NCBI GenBank assembly: GCA_964593895.1
Contig: CAZQKL010000031.1
Coordinates: 1 to 19,649 of the forward strand
From: CAZQKL01 sp964593895 [NCBI: uncultured bacterium]
GTDB lineage: Bacteria > DYJV01
Reading direction: 5' to 3'
DNA: 19,649 bases
Shown: one piece after another, positions 1-8,052 of the stretch
How positions within the stretch are numbered: position 1 is the first letter of the stretch
Layout of the letters: each line of letters begins with the position of its first letter
Made by a program: the position numbers and the translations under genes
Notes under the pieces: generated by a model
Seen by the model: the letters and a program-made list of their open reading frames with translations, nothing else
What the model was told of the DNA's origin: nothing
The model's database searches: none

Positions 1-2
1 CT

Positions 3-92
3 GGTCCAGACCTTCAAGCTACAATAGTTTTAATTGGAAAAGAAAAAATTTTAAAAAGAATTGAAAATTTTAGAAAAATATATAACAAATAA
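3..92 (+). CDS. C-terminal end of an unidentified protein (partial)
   Basis: Frame 3 is open from the window edge to a TAA at 90-92 and encodes 29 residues beginning GPDLQATIVLIGKEK and ending in a basic, helical-looking tail. The other two + frames and the - frames over the first 60 bases soon meet stops, so this is the only plausible coding frame. I do not recognise the family from so short a piece. It overlaps the proposed TTG start of rsmG by 32 bases, which suggests either translational coupling or that rsmG starts further in. Confidence 0.45.
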   Translation, partial: GPDLQATIVLIGKEKILKRIENFRKIYNK

Positions 93-648
93 AGAGATAT
101 TAGAAAGATTTGAAAAAAATTTTGAAAAATTACTTTATTTTAAATTCCTTGTTTTTAAATGGAACAAAAAGATAAATTTAACCTCATATAATGAAAATGA
201 ATTTTTTTTTCATGCTTTAATTGAACCATTAATTATTTTTAATGCCTTACCCCCATTCAAAGAAATTTTAGATATAGGGACAGGATTTGGAAATCCTTCA
301 GTAACCTATTCAATTATATTTCCTGAAACAAATGTGTTTTGTTCAGAAATTAATAAAAAAAAATTAAGTTTTTTAAATTTTTTAAAATTTGAGCTTAATC
401 TAACCAATTTTATAATTACAAAAACTTATAAAAAGAATTATCAATGTATTACAGCAAGAGCATTTAAATCTTTTAATTCTTTTTTGAAATTTTTAAAAAA
501 AGAAAATATCTCGGGAAATTATTTGCTGTTTTTTTTTAAAGAAAATAATTTTAAAAAGAAAAGTGTTATCAAAATGGTAAATTATAAATTTGCTAACAAA
601 GAGTATTTACAGGTTTTATTTAACTTAAAGCTTTTATTAGAAGACTGA
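61..648 (+). CDS. rsmG: RsmG-like 16S rRNA (guanine-N7) methyltransferase, divergent
   Basis: RsmG methylates a guanine in the 530 loop of 16S rRNA using S-adenosylmethionine. The 195-residue product has the family's N-terminal pattern (WNKKINLTS at about residues 34-42, then a His-containing helix), a SAM-binding loop (DIGTGFGNP, about 71-79), an acidic residue at the end of strand 2 (SEIN) and the late TARAF motif. It departs from the family: the usual GxGFPGxP loop reads GFGNPSV, and the stretch between strand 3 and TARAF is short, so the protein is smaller than the usual 205-240 residues. The start is a TTG with no clear Shine-Dalgarno site and overlaps the preceding frame; a later start is possible. 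Its last 29 bases overlap the convergent permease gene. Confidence 0.75.
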   Translation: MKILEKYITNKEILERFEKNFEKLLYFKFLVFKWNKKINLTSYNENEFFFHALIEPLIIFNALPPFKEILDIGTGFGNPSVTYSIIFPETNVFCSEINKKKLSFLNFLKFELNLTNFIITKTYKKNYQCITARAFKSFNSFLKFLKKENISGNYLLFFFKENNFKKKSVIKMVNYKFANKEYLQVLFNLKLLLED

Positions 649-1414
649 AAAAATACATTATTGTTGAAATAAAAACAATTGTTGCACCTGTGGGAATATC
701 GTAAAAAAATGAAAGATAAAAGCCGATGATAAAGCTAATAATTGCAAATATTATGCTTAATAAAATTATTGACCTATAGCTTTTTGAAATATTAAAACTG
801 AAGGAAGCTGGTAAAATCAAAAATGCACTTGTTAAAACAATTCCAATTAATTTAAGTGAAATAACAATTATTGATGATACCATTAAAAGAAAGAATGAAT
901 CAATTAATTCAACATTTATACCGGACACTTTTGCAACATCTTCATCAAAAGTTATGAAAATTAAGCTTTTAAATATTAAAAAGTAAACAATTAAAAATAG
1001 TATAAATATCGCAATAGTAAAGTAAAGATTAAAATTTGAAATTCCCATAATTGAACCAAATAAAAAACTTATTAAATTTATTTTTATTTTTCCAAGATAA
1101 ATTAAAAAAATAGCTATAGCCATTGTGAATGAGAAGAAAATTCCAATGCTTGTATCGTATTCAATATTTCCCATTTTTGTAATTTTACCAATAAAAAAAC
1201 CTGTAATTAAACAGAAAAGAAAAGTTGTTATATATGGATTTATGTTAAATATAAATCCTAATGCAATACCAGCTAATGCAGAATGTGAAATTCCTACAAC
1301 AAGAAATGATAGTTTCCTTAAAATAATGAAAAAAGATAATAATCCAGCAATAATTGATATTAATATTCCAACAATAAATGGATTTAGTAAAAATTTATAG
1401 TGAAATATTTCCAT
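620..1414 (-). CDS. Metal ABC transporter permease, ABC-3 (ZnuB/MntB/TroC) family
   Basis: Integral-membrane subunit of a metal-ion (Zn/Mn/Fe) ABC importer. The protein is almost entirely hydrophobic with about eight to nine membrane segments. It carries the family's GISHSALAGIALG segment near the N-terminus (compare ISHAxLPGxALG) and a late membrane segment with LPASFS. I place the start at the ATG at 1412-1414 (264 aa), which gives the short N-terminal tail usual in ZnuB; a GTG at 1427-1429 would add five residues. Either start lies inside the end of the ATPase gene, so translation is probably coupled. The 3' end overlaps rsmG on the other strand. The metal cannot be decided from sequence, and no periplasmic binding-protein gene is in the window. 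Confidence 0.85.
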   Translation of the reverse strand: MEIFHYKFLLNPFIVGILISIIAGLLSFFIILRKLSFLVVGISHSALAGIALGFIFNINPYITTFLFCLITGFFIGKITKMGNIEYDTSIGIFFSFTMAIAIFLIYLGKIKINLISFLFGSIMGISNFNLYFTIAIFILFLIVYFLIFKSLIFITFDEDVAKVSGINVELIDSFFLLMVSSIIVISLKLIGIVLTSAFLILPASFSFNISKSYRSIILLSIIFAIISFIIGFYLSFFYDIPTGATIVFISTIMYFFSLLIKALS

Positions 1415-2171
1415 ATTTACAGGTTTCACAATGTTTATCGTGAATTATTAATGAAAATTCTTTTCCAAAAATTTTTTCAAGGTTTTTTTTTGTAATAGTA
1501 TTTTCAGGTGAACCATAAAAATGAACTTTTCTATTAAGACCAATTACAAAATCAACATAATTTGATAAAATTCCAATTTCATGAGTAACAACAATTACAG
1601 TAATATTTGAATCACCTAAATCTTTTAAAATGTCATAAAAATCATTTTGGGAAATAATATCAAGAGATGTTGCTGGTTCATCAAATATTAAAATCTTTGG
1701 ATTATTAACAATTGCTCTTGCAATTAAAACTCTCTGTTTTAATCCAGCTGATAAATCCTGGAAATAGTCATTTTTATATTTGGAAATATTTAACTTTTCA
1801 AGTGCTAAATCTATCTTTTTCTTATCTTCCTTTGTTATAAATGAAAAAAAATTTTTTTTAGGGAAAAAAGCCATTAAAACCACATCATAAACCTTGGCTG
1901 GGAAATTTATATTGTAAAGATTTTTTTGAGGTAGGTAACCTATTAAACCCTTAGGATAATTTTCAGGAGTATATTTTTCAAAAATTAATATTTTACCAAA
2001 ATATGGACGATGTAAACCTACAATTGTTCTTAATAAGGTAGTTTTACCTCCTCCATTAGGTCCAATTATTGCAAATATTTTATTTTTAGGGATAGAAAAG
2101 GTTAATGATTCTAAAATTACTTTTTTGTTGATTTTTATAGTAAGATTTTCAATTTTAATCGCATTTTGCAT
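1395..2171 (-). CDS. Metal ABC transporter ATP-binding protein (ZnuC/MntA-like)
   Basis: Energising subunit of the metal importer whose permease follows. Walker A is GPNGGGKT (residues 37-44), the signature is LSAGLKQR (140-147; the family more often has LSGGQ), Walker B is ILIFDEP (160-166) and the switch His is H197. The 258-residue length is normal. The C-terminus is unusual: it ends in a Cys/His cluster (H244, H247, C248, C251) that could bind metal, and this stretch is encoded where the permease start lies. The ATG shares one base with the rpsT stop (TAATG), so the ATPase is translated from the rpsT message. The substrate is inferred only from the permease family. Confidence 0.88.
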   Translation of the reverse strand: MQNAIKIENLTIKINKKVILESLTFSIPKNKIFAIIGPNGGGKTTLLRTIVGLHRPYFGKILIFEKYTPENYPKGLIGYLPQKNLYNINFPAKVYDVVLMAFFPKKNFFSFITKEDKKKIDLALEKLNISKYKNDYFQDLSAGLKQRVLIARAIVNNPKILIFDEPATSLDIISQNDFYDILKDLGDSNITVIVVTHEIGILSNYVDFVIGLNRKVHFYGSPENTITKKNLEKIFGKEFSLIIHDKHCETCKYGNISL

Positions 2172-2452
2172 TAATTATTTTGAGCTTCTGCTTTTAATTT
2201 ATTTAATTTTAAACTTAACCTTGAAACCTTTCTTGCAGCATTTCTCCAATGTAATACTCCTTTTGACTTTGCTTTATAGATGTATTTGATTGCATTTCTT
2301 AACAATTCTTCTGCTTTTTGAATATCTTTTTCTTCAAGAGCTTTTAAAAACTTTTTTATCTCTGTTTTTGTTCTTGTTTTTATTGCTTTATTTCTTAATC
2401 TTCTTTTTTCGCTTTGCCTTACCCTTTTTGCTGCAGATTTAATATTTGGCAC
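2171..2452 (-). CDS. rpsT: 30S ribosomal protein S20
   Basis: S20 is a primary 16S rRNA-binding protein of the small subunit. The 93-residue, strongly basic, all-helical product opens with PNIKSAAKRVRQSEKRR, typical of the family, and contains the conserved KGVLHWRNAARKVSRL segment near residues 64-79. The start is GTG at 2450-2452, fixed by a perfect AAGGAGG five bases upstream (2458-2464). A sigma70-like promoter sits in the 56-base gap before it. The gene is followed by the metal ABC ATPase with a TAATG overlap, so a housekeeping ribosomal gene drives the transporter pair. Confidence 0.97.
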   Translation of the reverse strand: MPNIKSAAKRVRQSEKRRLRNKAIKTRTKTEIKKFLKALEEKDIQKAEELLRNAIKYIYKAKSKGVLHWRNAARKVSRLSLKLNKLKAEAQNN

Positions 2453-2457
2453 CCTTT

Positions 2458-2464
2458 CCTCCTT
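2458..2464 (-). promoter_or_regulatory. Shine-Dalgarno site of rpsT (decides a GTG start)
   Basis: On the - strand AAGGAGG lies five bases before the GTG that begins the conserved S20 N-terminus. It is among the strongest ribosome binding sites in the window and fixes the non-ATG start. Confidence 0.85.
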
Positions 2465-2485
2465 AAAGTTTTTTGAGCGGTTGTA

Positions 2486-2512
2486 TTTATATTTAAAATT
2501 TTAAAATGTCAA
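2486..2512 (-). promoter_or_regulatory. Candidate sigma70-type promoter of rpsT-ABC transporter operon
   Basis: On the - strand a perfect -35 TTGACA (2512-2507) is followed after 15 bases by TATAAA (2491-2486); a poorer TAAATA sits at the ideal 17-base spacing. The TGA stop codon of the upstream EndoQ-helicase gene is contained within the TTGACA. Transcription would begin about 2479, giving a leader of about 27 bases that carries the Shine-Dalgarno site. The 15-base spacing is short, so confidence is moderate. Confidence 0.5.
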
Positions 2513-5205
2513 GAGAAAATTGTTTTTATCTTTTTTCTTTTTATACTTTTAAAAATTAAATTATTTAAAAATTTTGATTTTTTATTATCCACTATTTCTC
2601 CAAACACAAATCTTCTTGCTGATGTTATAATTAATTTATCTTTTGCTCTTGTTAAAGCAACATATAATAATCTTTTTTCTTCTTCTTCATCGGTTTTATA
2701 TTTCCCAATATTAAAAGGAATAATTTTTTCTTCAACACCAATTATAAATACAACTTTGAATTCAAGGCCTTTAGATGCATGAAATGATAATAGATTTACT
2801 TTTTCAACGTTAAAATTCATATTTTCTGTTTCTTCTAAAGGTATATCTTTACTTTCTTGAAAAGGTATACCATTTTCTTTTAATGCTAATTTTATTTTTT
2901 TGTTTAAGGCACTTATTCTGTATAAGATTGCAATATCTTTAAAACTTATAATTTCTTTTGAATTTTTTGATGTGTGAAAATCAAATCCTCCCACAAATTC
3001 TTTTATTTTTTTTGCGATAAATTTAGCTTCAATTTCATCATCTTCAAAGTTAATTAAGTTTATTTCTCCATCACAATCTCTAACTGGGAATAAATCTCTT
3101 TTTTTTATAATCTTGTGTGATAACTCTAATATTTTTTTACAACTTCTATAATTAAGTTTTAAATCTATTTTTTTTACTTTCCCAAGGTCATTAATTATTT
3201 TATCAAAATAGATGTTTGAGCCTCCTCTAAATCCATAAATTGACTGAAAAGGATCACCTATTGCAAATAGAGTGGCATTTGTTTTTAATATATGAAGTAT
3301 AAAATTATATTCAATTTCATTTATATCTTGAAATTCATCAATTAATAGGTGAGAAATTGTGAAATTTAAATTTTCTTCTTCCACTATTTTACATGCTTTT
3401 AAAATTAGTCTATCAAAATCAAAAATTTCTTTTTTTTCTAAATATTCAAGATATTGTATAATCTCTTCTTTAAAATCTTTTATATTTTTTCCAATTCTAT
3501 GTAAGTATAAATTTTTCAAAAATAAATCTAAATCAGATTTCTTTTTTGAATTTATTAAATTTGAAATTATCTCAATTTGAGTTTTTCCATCTAAAATTTT
3601 TATTTTTCTTCTTAAAAATTTTTCAATAATTATTTTAGAAAGTGTGTGAAAAGTGTGAATATTTACATTTTTTTCAGGAATTCTTTCATAAAGTTCATCA
3701 CAAGCTTTATTTGTAAAGGTAATTACAAATATATTTTCAGGTTTTTCATTATTTTTTAATAAAAAATTTATTCTTTCTTTTAATGTATAGGTTTTTCCAG
3801 TTCCAGGTCCTGCAATTACTATTATATACTTATCTAAAGAGGTTATCGCCTCTAATTGATTTTCATTTCTAATAGTAACTTTTTGATTTTCTATAGATTC
3901 TATAATTTCTCTTTTAATTATTTTAATTTCTTTCTTATATTTTCTTGGTTTTTTTATATTTAATTTTTCAACAAAAATTCCACTTTTTTGCTGTAAAAAA
4001 TTTCTTTCTTCTTCATTAATAACAATTATTTTACCATATACTCCATCATATCCAGGTATAACTTCAACTTCTCCTTTTCTCATTTTTTTAATACCATAAG
4101 CTAAAATTTCTCCTCCTATCTTTTTTATATCTTCTAATGGGATTTCTTGTAATATTTTTAGTTCATTTCCAAGAGATTTTATTAATTTATCATAAATATT
4201 TTTTACTTTTTTTGAAGAAGGATTAATCCCTAGAGCTTGGGCAATTATTTCTTCTAATGGAATTAAACTTATATAAGATTGTTGTGGTATCACCTCTTTT
4301 CTATCAGCTATTTCAATTACCCTATGAAGAACTCCTATTGTAATTGGATTTCCGCACACAGGACATAAATTATTTAATTTTATAGCTTCTTCAGGATTTA
4401 ATACCACATTACATTTTCTATGACCATCGTAATGATATTTTCCTTCCTCTGGAAAGAATTCAATTGTTGTAATCTTTTTTTTATCCTTTAAAACTTCATA
4501 TATTGAATAATAATTTAGGTCACATTCAAAAATATTTGCTTCTCTCCCAATTTTTGAAGGAGAGTGTGCATCTGAATTTGAAACTAAAGTAAATCTATCA
4601 AGTTGTGATAATTTCCAGTTCATTGGTGGGTCTGAACTTAATCCTGTTTCAACAGCAAAAATGTATCCTGTTAGTTCTTCAAAGCACTCATAAATTGAAT
4701 CAAATCCACTCATTTTCCCAAATAAAGAAAACCAAGGTGTCCATATATGAGCGGGTATAAAAATTACTTTTTCATTTATTTCAAGTGATAATTCTAATAA
4801 TTTTTTGGCATCCAATCCAATTATTGGTCTTCCATCAGAGGTTATATTACCTATTTTTTCAAGTTTTTTTGAAAATTTTTCTGCACTTTCAATATCAGGG
4901 AAATAAACCATATTATGAATTTTTCTAACTTTTTCATCTTTTTTATATATACAACTTATTTCTCCACCAAGAATAAATTTTACTTTTCTATTTTTTTTCA
5001 ATGTATATAATCCATTTGAATCCTCCACTAAATTTTCTTTTATTTCATTTAACCATTGGGGGTGAGTAATATCGCCAGTTACAACAAGGTCAATACCTTT
5101 TATTTCACACATTTTAGCAATATTAAATAAATTCATATCTTTGGATGTTGCTCTTGAAAACCTTGAATGTATATGTAAATCTGCAATAAATTTTTTACTT
5201 TCCAT
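2509..5205 (-). CDS. Endonuclease Q-like PHP nuclease fused to a UvrD/Rep-family (SF1A) helicase
   Basis: Residues 1 to about 410 match the endonuclease Q family (PHP fold plus zinc ribbon; cleaves DNA 5' of deaminated bases). Visible are the HIH metal motif (H11, H13), TGD at 43-45, E82, H153, NSDAH (D212, H214), and a Cys cluster C265/C281/C284 followed by GVLHRVIEIADR. Residues about 443-898 are an SF1A helicase: Q motif near 447-451, Walker A AGPGTGKT (465-472), DEFQD (623-627), GDPFQSIYGFRGG (650-662), LNYRS (684-688), FHASKGLEF (808-816) and YVALTRAKD (848-856). All catalytic motifs look intact. The helicase is only about 455 residues: the 2B insert is reduced to about 20 residues. The ATG shares a base with the rodA stop (TAATG), with GAGGAG 12 bases upstream. 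The likely role is base-deamination repair coupled to unwinding, which is inferred from the domains. Confidence 0.88.
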   Translation of the reverse strand: MESKKFIADLHIHSRFSRATSKDMNLFNIAKMCEIKGIDLVVTGDITHPQWLNEIKENLVEDSNGLYTLKKNRKVKFILGGEISCIYKKDEKVRKIHNMVYFPDIESAEKFSKKLEKIGNITSDGRPIIGLDAKKLLELSLEINEKVIFIPAHIWTPWFSLFGKMSGFDSIYECFEELTGYIFAVETGLSSDPPMNWKLSQLDRFTLVSNSDAHSPSKIGREANIFECDLNYYSIYEVLKDKKKITTIEFFPEEGKYHYDGHRKCNVVLNPEEAIKLNNLCPVCGNPITIGVLHRVIEIADRKEVIPQQSYISLIPLEEIIAQALGINPSSKKVKNIYDKLIKSLGNELKILQEIPLEDIKKIGGEILAYGIKKMRKGEVEVIPGYDGVYGKIIVINEEERNFLQQKSGIFVEKLNIKKPRKYKKEIKIIKREIIESIENQKVTIRNENQLEAITSLDKYIIVIAGPGTGKTYTLKERINFLLKNNEKPENIFVITFTNKACDELYERIPEKNVNIHTFHTLSKIIIEKFLRRKIKILDGKTQIEIISNLINSKKKSDLDLFLKNLYLHRIGKNIKDFKEEIIQYLEYLEKKEIFDFDRLILKACKIVEEENLNFTISHLLIDEFQDINEIEYNFILHILKTNATLFAIGDPFQSIYGFRGGSNIYFDKIINDLGKVKKIDLKLNYRSCKKILELSHKIIKKRDLFPVRDCDGEINLINFEDDEIEAKFIAKKIKEFVGGFDFHTSKNSKEIISFKDIAILYRISALNKKIKLALKENGIPFQESKDIPLEETENMNFNVEKVNLLSFHASKGLEFKVVFIIGVEEKIIPFNIGKYKTDEEEEKRLLYVALTRAKDKLIITSARRFVFGEIVDNKKSKFLNNLIFKSIKRKKIKTIFS

Positions 5206-6299
5206 TAAAACATAAATCTCCTCATACTAACATTTAAAACTATTCCAACTAGTGAGTAAGATATAAATAAAGAAGTTCCTCCATAGCTTATAAAAGGTAA
5301 AGGAATTCCAACTACAGGAAGAATACCTATTACCATTCCAATATTTATAAAAATTTGCCAGAAAAATAGTAACATAATTCCAGAAGTTAATATTTTTCCA
5401 AAATAATCTTTTGAATTTTTTGCAACTTTTATGCAAGAAAATAGAAAAAGTAAAAAAATTATTAATAAAATTACACTACCTATAAATCCAAATTCTTCAC
5501 CTAATACTGAAAAAATAAAATCTGTATGATGTTCAGGCAAAAAAGCTAATTTATTTTGAGTTCCTTTTAATAACCCTTTACCTAAAATTTTCCCTGAACC
5601 TATAGCAATTTTTGATTGAATTACATGGTACCCTGCTCCAAGAGGGTCCCTCTCTGGGAAAATAAAAGTTAGAATTCTTTGTTTTTGATAATCTTTTAAG
5701 AGATGCCATGAAAAAGGGATAAAAAATGCTATTAAAATTACTATTTTTAAAAGAGATTTTTTTTCTATGCCAATAAAAAGTAATAGAGTTGATGAAACTA
5801 ATAAGATTAACAATCCAGTTCCGAGGTCTGGTTGAATAATTACAAGAAAAACAGGAAATAGGATTAAAATTATTAAAGGAAAAATTTCTTTTATACTATA
5901 CTTTTTATCTTCATTATCTTCTGAAAAATATTTTGCAATTATTAAGATTGTGCTTAATTTTAATAATTCTGAAGGTTGAAAAGAAAAGAAACCTAAATCA
6001 ATCCACCTTTTAGCTCCCATTGTTTTTTTCCCAAAAATTAACACAATAATTAACAGAAAAATTGTAAAAAAATGTATTAAATATGCATGGTCTTTAAACA
6101 ATCTATAATCAAAACTTATAAAAAAAATCATTCCCATAAAACTAATTATCCACCAAATTAGCTGTTTTTTAAAAAAATATAAAGAGTTAAAAGTATATGT
6201 TGCACTGTAAATTTCAATTAAACCAATTATTGTTAAAAGAAGTGTTAATATTATTAAATCCCAAGCAATATTTTCAAAAATTTTTCTATCTATTTTCAT
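5205..6299 (-). CDS. rodA: Rod-shape peptidoglycan glycosyltransferase RodA (SEDS)
   Basis: SEDS glycosyltransferase that polymerises lipid II during lateral-wall elongation, paired with PBP2. The 364-residue protein is hydrophobic with about ten membrane helices. Conserved family segments are FQPSELLK (107-114), QPDLGT (156-161), the GSGKILGKGLLKGTQ loop, LPEHHTDFIF, whose Asp (D260) is the residue needed for polymerase activity in the family, and the C-terminal GIPLPFISYGGTS (331-343). The ATG at 6297-6299 overlaps the end of mrdA by 14 bases. GAAGG directly abuts the ATG, too close for an ideal ribosome site, so translation probably depends on coupling. The SEDS family also contains FtsW, but the position beside PBP2 and mreBCD favours RodA. 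Confidence 0.96.
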   Translation of the reverse strand: MKIDRKIFENIAWDLIILTLLLTIIGLIEIYSATYTFNSLYFFKKQLIWWIISFMGMIFFISFDYRLFKDHAYLIHFFTIFLLIIVLIFGKKTMGAKRWIDLGFFSFQPSELLKLSTILIIAKYFSEDNEDKKYSIKEIFPLIILILFPVFLVIIQPDLGTGLLILLVSSTLLLFIGIEKKSLLKIVILIAFFIPFSWHLLKDYQKQRILTFIFPERDPLGAGYHVIQSKIAIGSGKILGKGLLKGTQNKLAFLPEHHTDFIFSVLGEEFGFIGSVILLIIFLLFLFSCIKVAKNSKDYFGKILTSGIMLLFFWQIFINIGMVIGILPVVGIPLPFISYGGTSLFISYSLVGIVLNVSMRRFMF

Positions 6300-8052
6300 C
6301 CTTCAATCCAAAATAAAATTCAATTAATTTTTTAGCAATTGGTGCAGCTACACTTGAACCATGGCCACCATGTTCAACTAAAACAGAAATAACTATTTTA
6401 GGATTATCACTGGGAGCATAAGCTATAAACCATGCATGGTCTCTTTGTTCATAAGGGATTTTAGATATATCTTTAATTCTTTTTTCTCCAAGTTTCTTAA
6501 CTTGAGCGGTTCCTGTTTTACCAGAAAATTGAAATCCTTTAATTCTTTGTGAATATGCTGTTCCATGAGGTTCATTGACAACTTTTTTTAAAGCTATTTT
6601 AATTATTTTTAATATTTTTTTTGGAATTTTTATTTTAGAAATAACCACTTTGTTGAATTTTTTTACTATTTCACCATTTGAGGAAACTATTTTATCAACA
6701 ATTAAAGGTTTATATAAAGTTCCACCGTTCGCAATTACAGAATAAACTCTTGCCATTTGCAAAGGAGTAACAAGATCATAACCTTGTCCAATTGCACAAG
6801 GTGGTGTTTCTCCAAGATACCAAGGTTCCCCAAATTTTTTTATTTTCCATTCAGAATTAGGAATAAGTCCCTTTGCTTCACCAGGTAAATCTATTTCAGT
6901 TTTAAAATTTAATCCAAATTTTATAGCGGTATCGTATATTTTGTCAATTCCAAGTTTTAAACCAACTTCATAAAAAAAAGTATCACAAGATTCTTTAATT
7001 GCTTTTATAACATTTACTTTACCATGTCCATATTTTTTCCAACATCTATATTTTATCCCTTTAAACATGAGATATCCAGGACAAAAAATTGTTGTATTTT
7101 CATCAATTACTTTATTTATTAAAGCACTTATTGCTGTAATAACTTTAAAAGTTGAACCTGGAGGGTATGCACATGATATTGCTTTATTTGTTAATGGATG
7201 CAATTTATTTTTTACCAAATTTTCCCATTGTTTAATTGATATCCCCTCAGAAAAATAGTTTGGATTAAATGAAGGAGTTGAAACCATACATAATATTTTT
7301 CCACTATTAGGGTCCATACATACTATTGCACCTGCTTTTCCTTCCATTAATGAATAAGCTTTTTTTTGCAGATTTAAATCAATTGTTAAAAAAATATCAT
7401 TCCCCCTTTTTGGAGAAACCCTTTTTATTTCTCTTTTTTCCCTTCCTTTAGCATCAACTTCAATTATTCTATAGCCAGGTGTTCCAATTAAAATTTTGTT
7501 GAAATATTTTTCTATCCCATATTTTCCTACAATATCTCCTATCTGCAATTGTGAATATTTTTTTAAATCATTTTTATCTGCTTCTTGGACATATCCAACA
7601 ACATGGGCGGTATAATAATTCTGTGGATAATACCTCATTGTATCGTAAGAGATATAGATATTTTGAAAAAAATAATTTAAAGCTTCTAATTTAACAAGTT
7701 TTTTCCAAGGTAAATTATAATACAATTTTACATTTTTTTTTGATTTTTTAAATTTTTCTTTTAGATTTTTTATATTAATTTTTAAAATATTTTGTAAAAT
7801 TTCCAGTTCTTTTTTATTGATTTTATTTTTTTCACAAAATAAACTAAATGCAGGTTTATTTACTGCAAGAGGAATTCCATTTCTGTCAAATATTAATCCT
7901 CTTAATGGAGGTATTCTCTCTTTTCTAATTCTATTTTGTTTGGATAATTTAAGATAAAAATTCCCTTTAACAATCTGAAGGTAAAAAAGTTTTATTGCTA
8001 AAATTAAAAAACAAAATAATATAAAGGATTTTAATAATGAAAATCTATTCAT
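6286..8052 (-). CDS. mrdA: Penicillin-binding protein 2 (peptidoglycan transpeptidase)
   Basis: Class B PBP that cross-links glycan strands made by RodA. The 588-residue protein has one N-terminal membrane anchor (about residues 7-26), a dimerisation/pedestal region containing RGLIFDRNG (51-59) and HVVGY (150-154), and a transpeptidase domain. The catalytic motifs are all present: SxxK at S300-K303 in PPGSTFK, SxD-type motif SCD (355-357) and KTGT (512-515). Its ATG lies within the end of mreD (ATGAATAG, 8-base overlap) and its 3' end overlaps rodA. The order mreD-mrdA-rodA is the classical elongasome arrangement, which supports PBP2 over the division enzyme PBP3/FtsI. Confidence 0.96.
   Translation of the reverse strand: MNRFSLLKSFILFCFLILAIKLFYLQIVKGNFYLKLSKQNRIRKERIPPLRGLIFDRNGIPLAVNKPAFSLFCEKNKINKKELEILQNILKINIKNLKEKFKKSKKNVKLYYNLPWKKLVKLEALNYFFQNIYISYDTMRYYPQNYYTAHVVGYVQEADKNDLKKYSQLQIGDIVGKYGIEKYFNKILIGTPGYRIIEVDAKGREKREIKRVSPKRGNDIFLTIDLNLQKKAYSLMEGKAGAIVCMDPNSGKILCMVSTPSFNPNYFSEGISIKQWENLVKNKLHPLTNKAISCAYPPGSTFKVITAISALINKVIDENTTIFCPGYLMFKGIKYRCWKKYGHGKVNVIKAIKESCDTFFYEVGLKLGIDKIYDTAIKFGLNFKTEIDLPGEAKGLIPNSEWKIKKFGEPWYLGETPPCAIGQGYDLVTPLQMARVYSVIANGGTLYKPLIVDKIVSSNGEIVKKFNKVVISKIKIPKKILKIIKIALKKVVNEPHGTAYSQRIKGFQFSGKTGTAQVKKLGEKRIKDISKIPYEQRDHAWFIAYAPSDNPKIVISVLVEHGGHGSSVAAPIAKKLIEFYFGLKDENR

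Noticed and set aside
1125-1400. A 91-codon + strand frame opposite the metal permease
   Set aside because: Antisense shadow of a clear membrane-protein gene; the product resembles no family.
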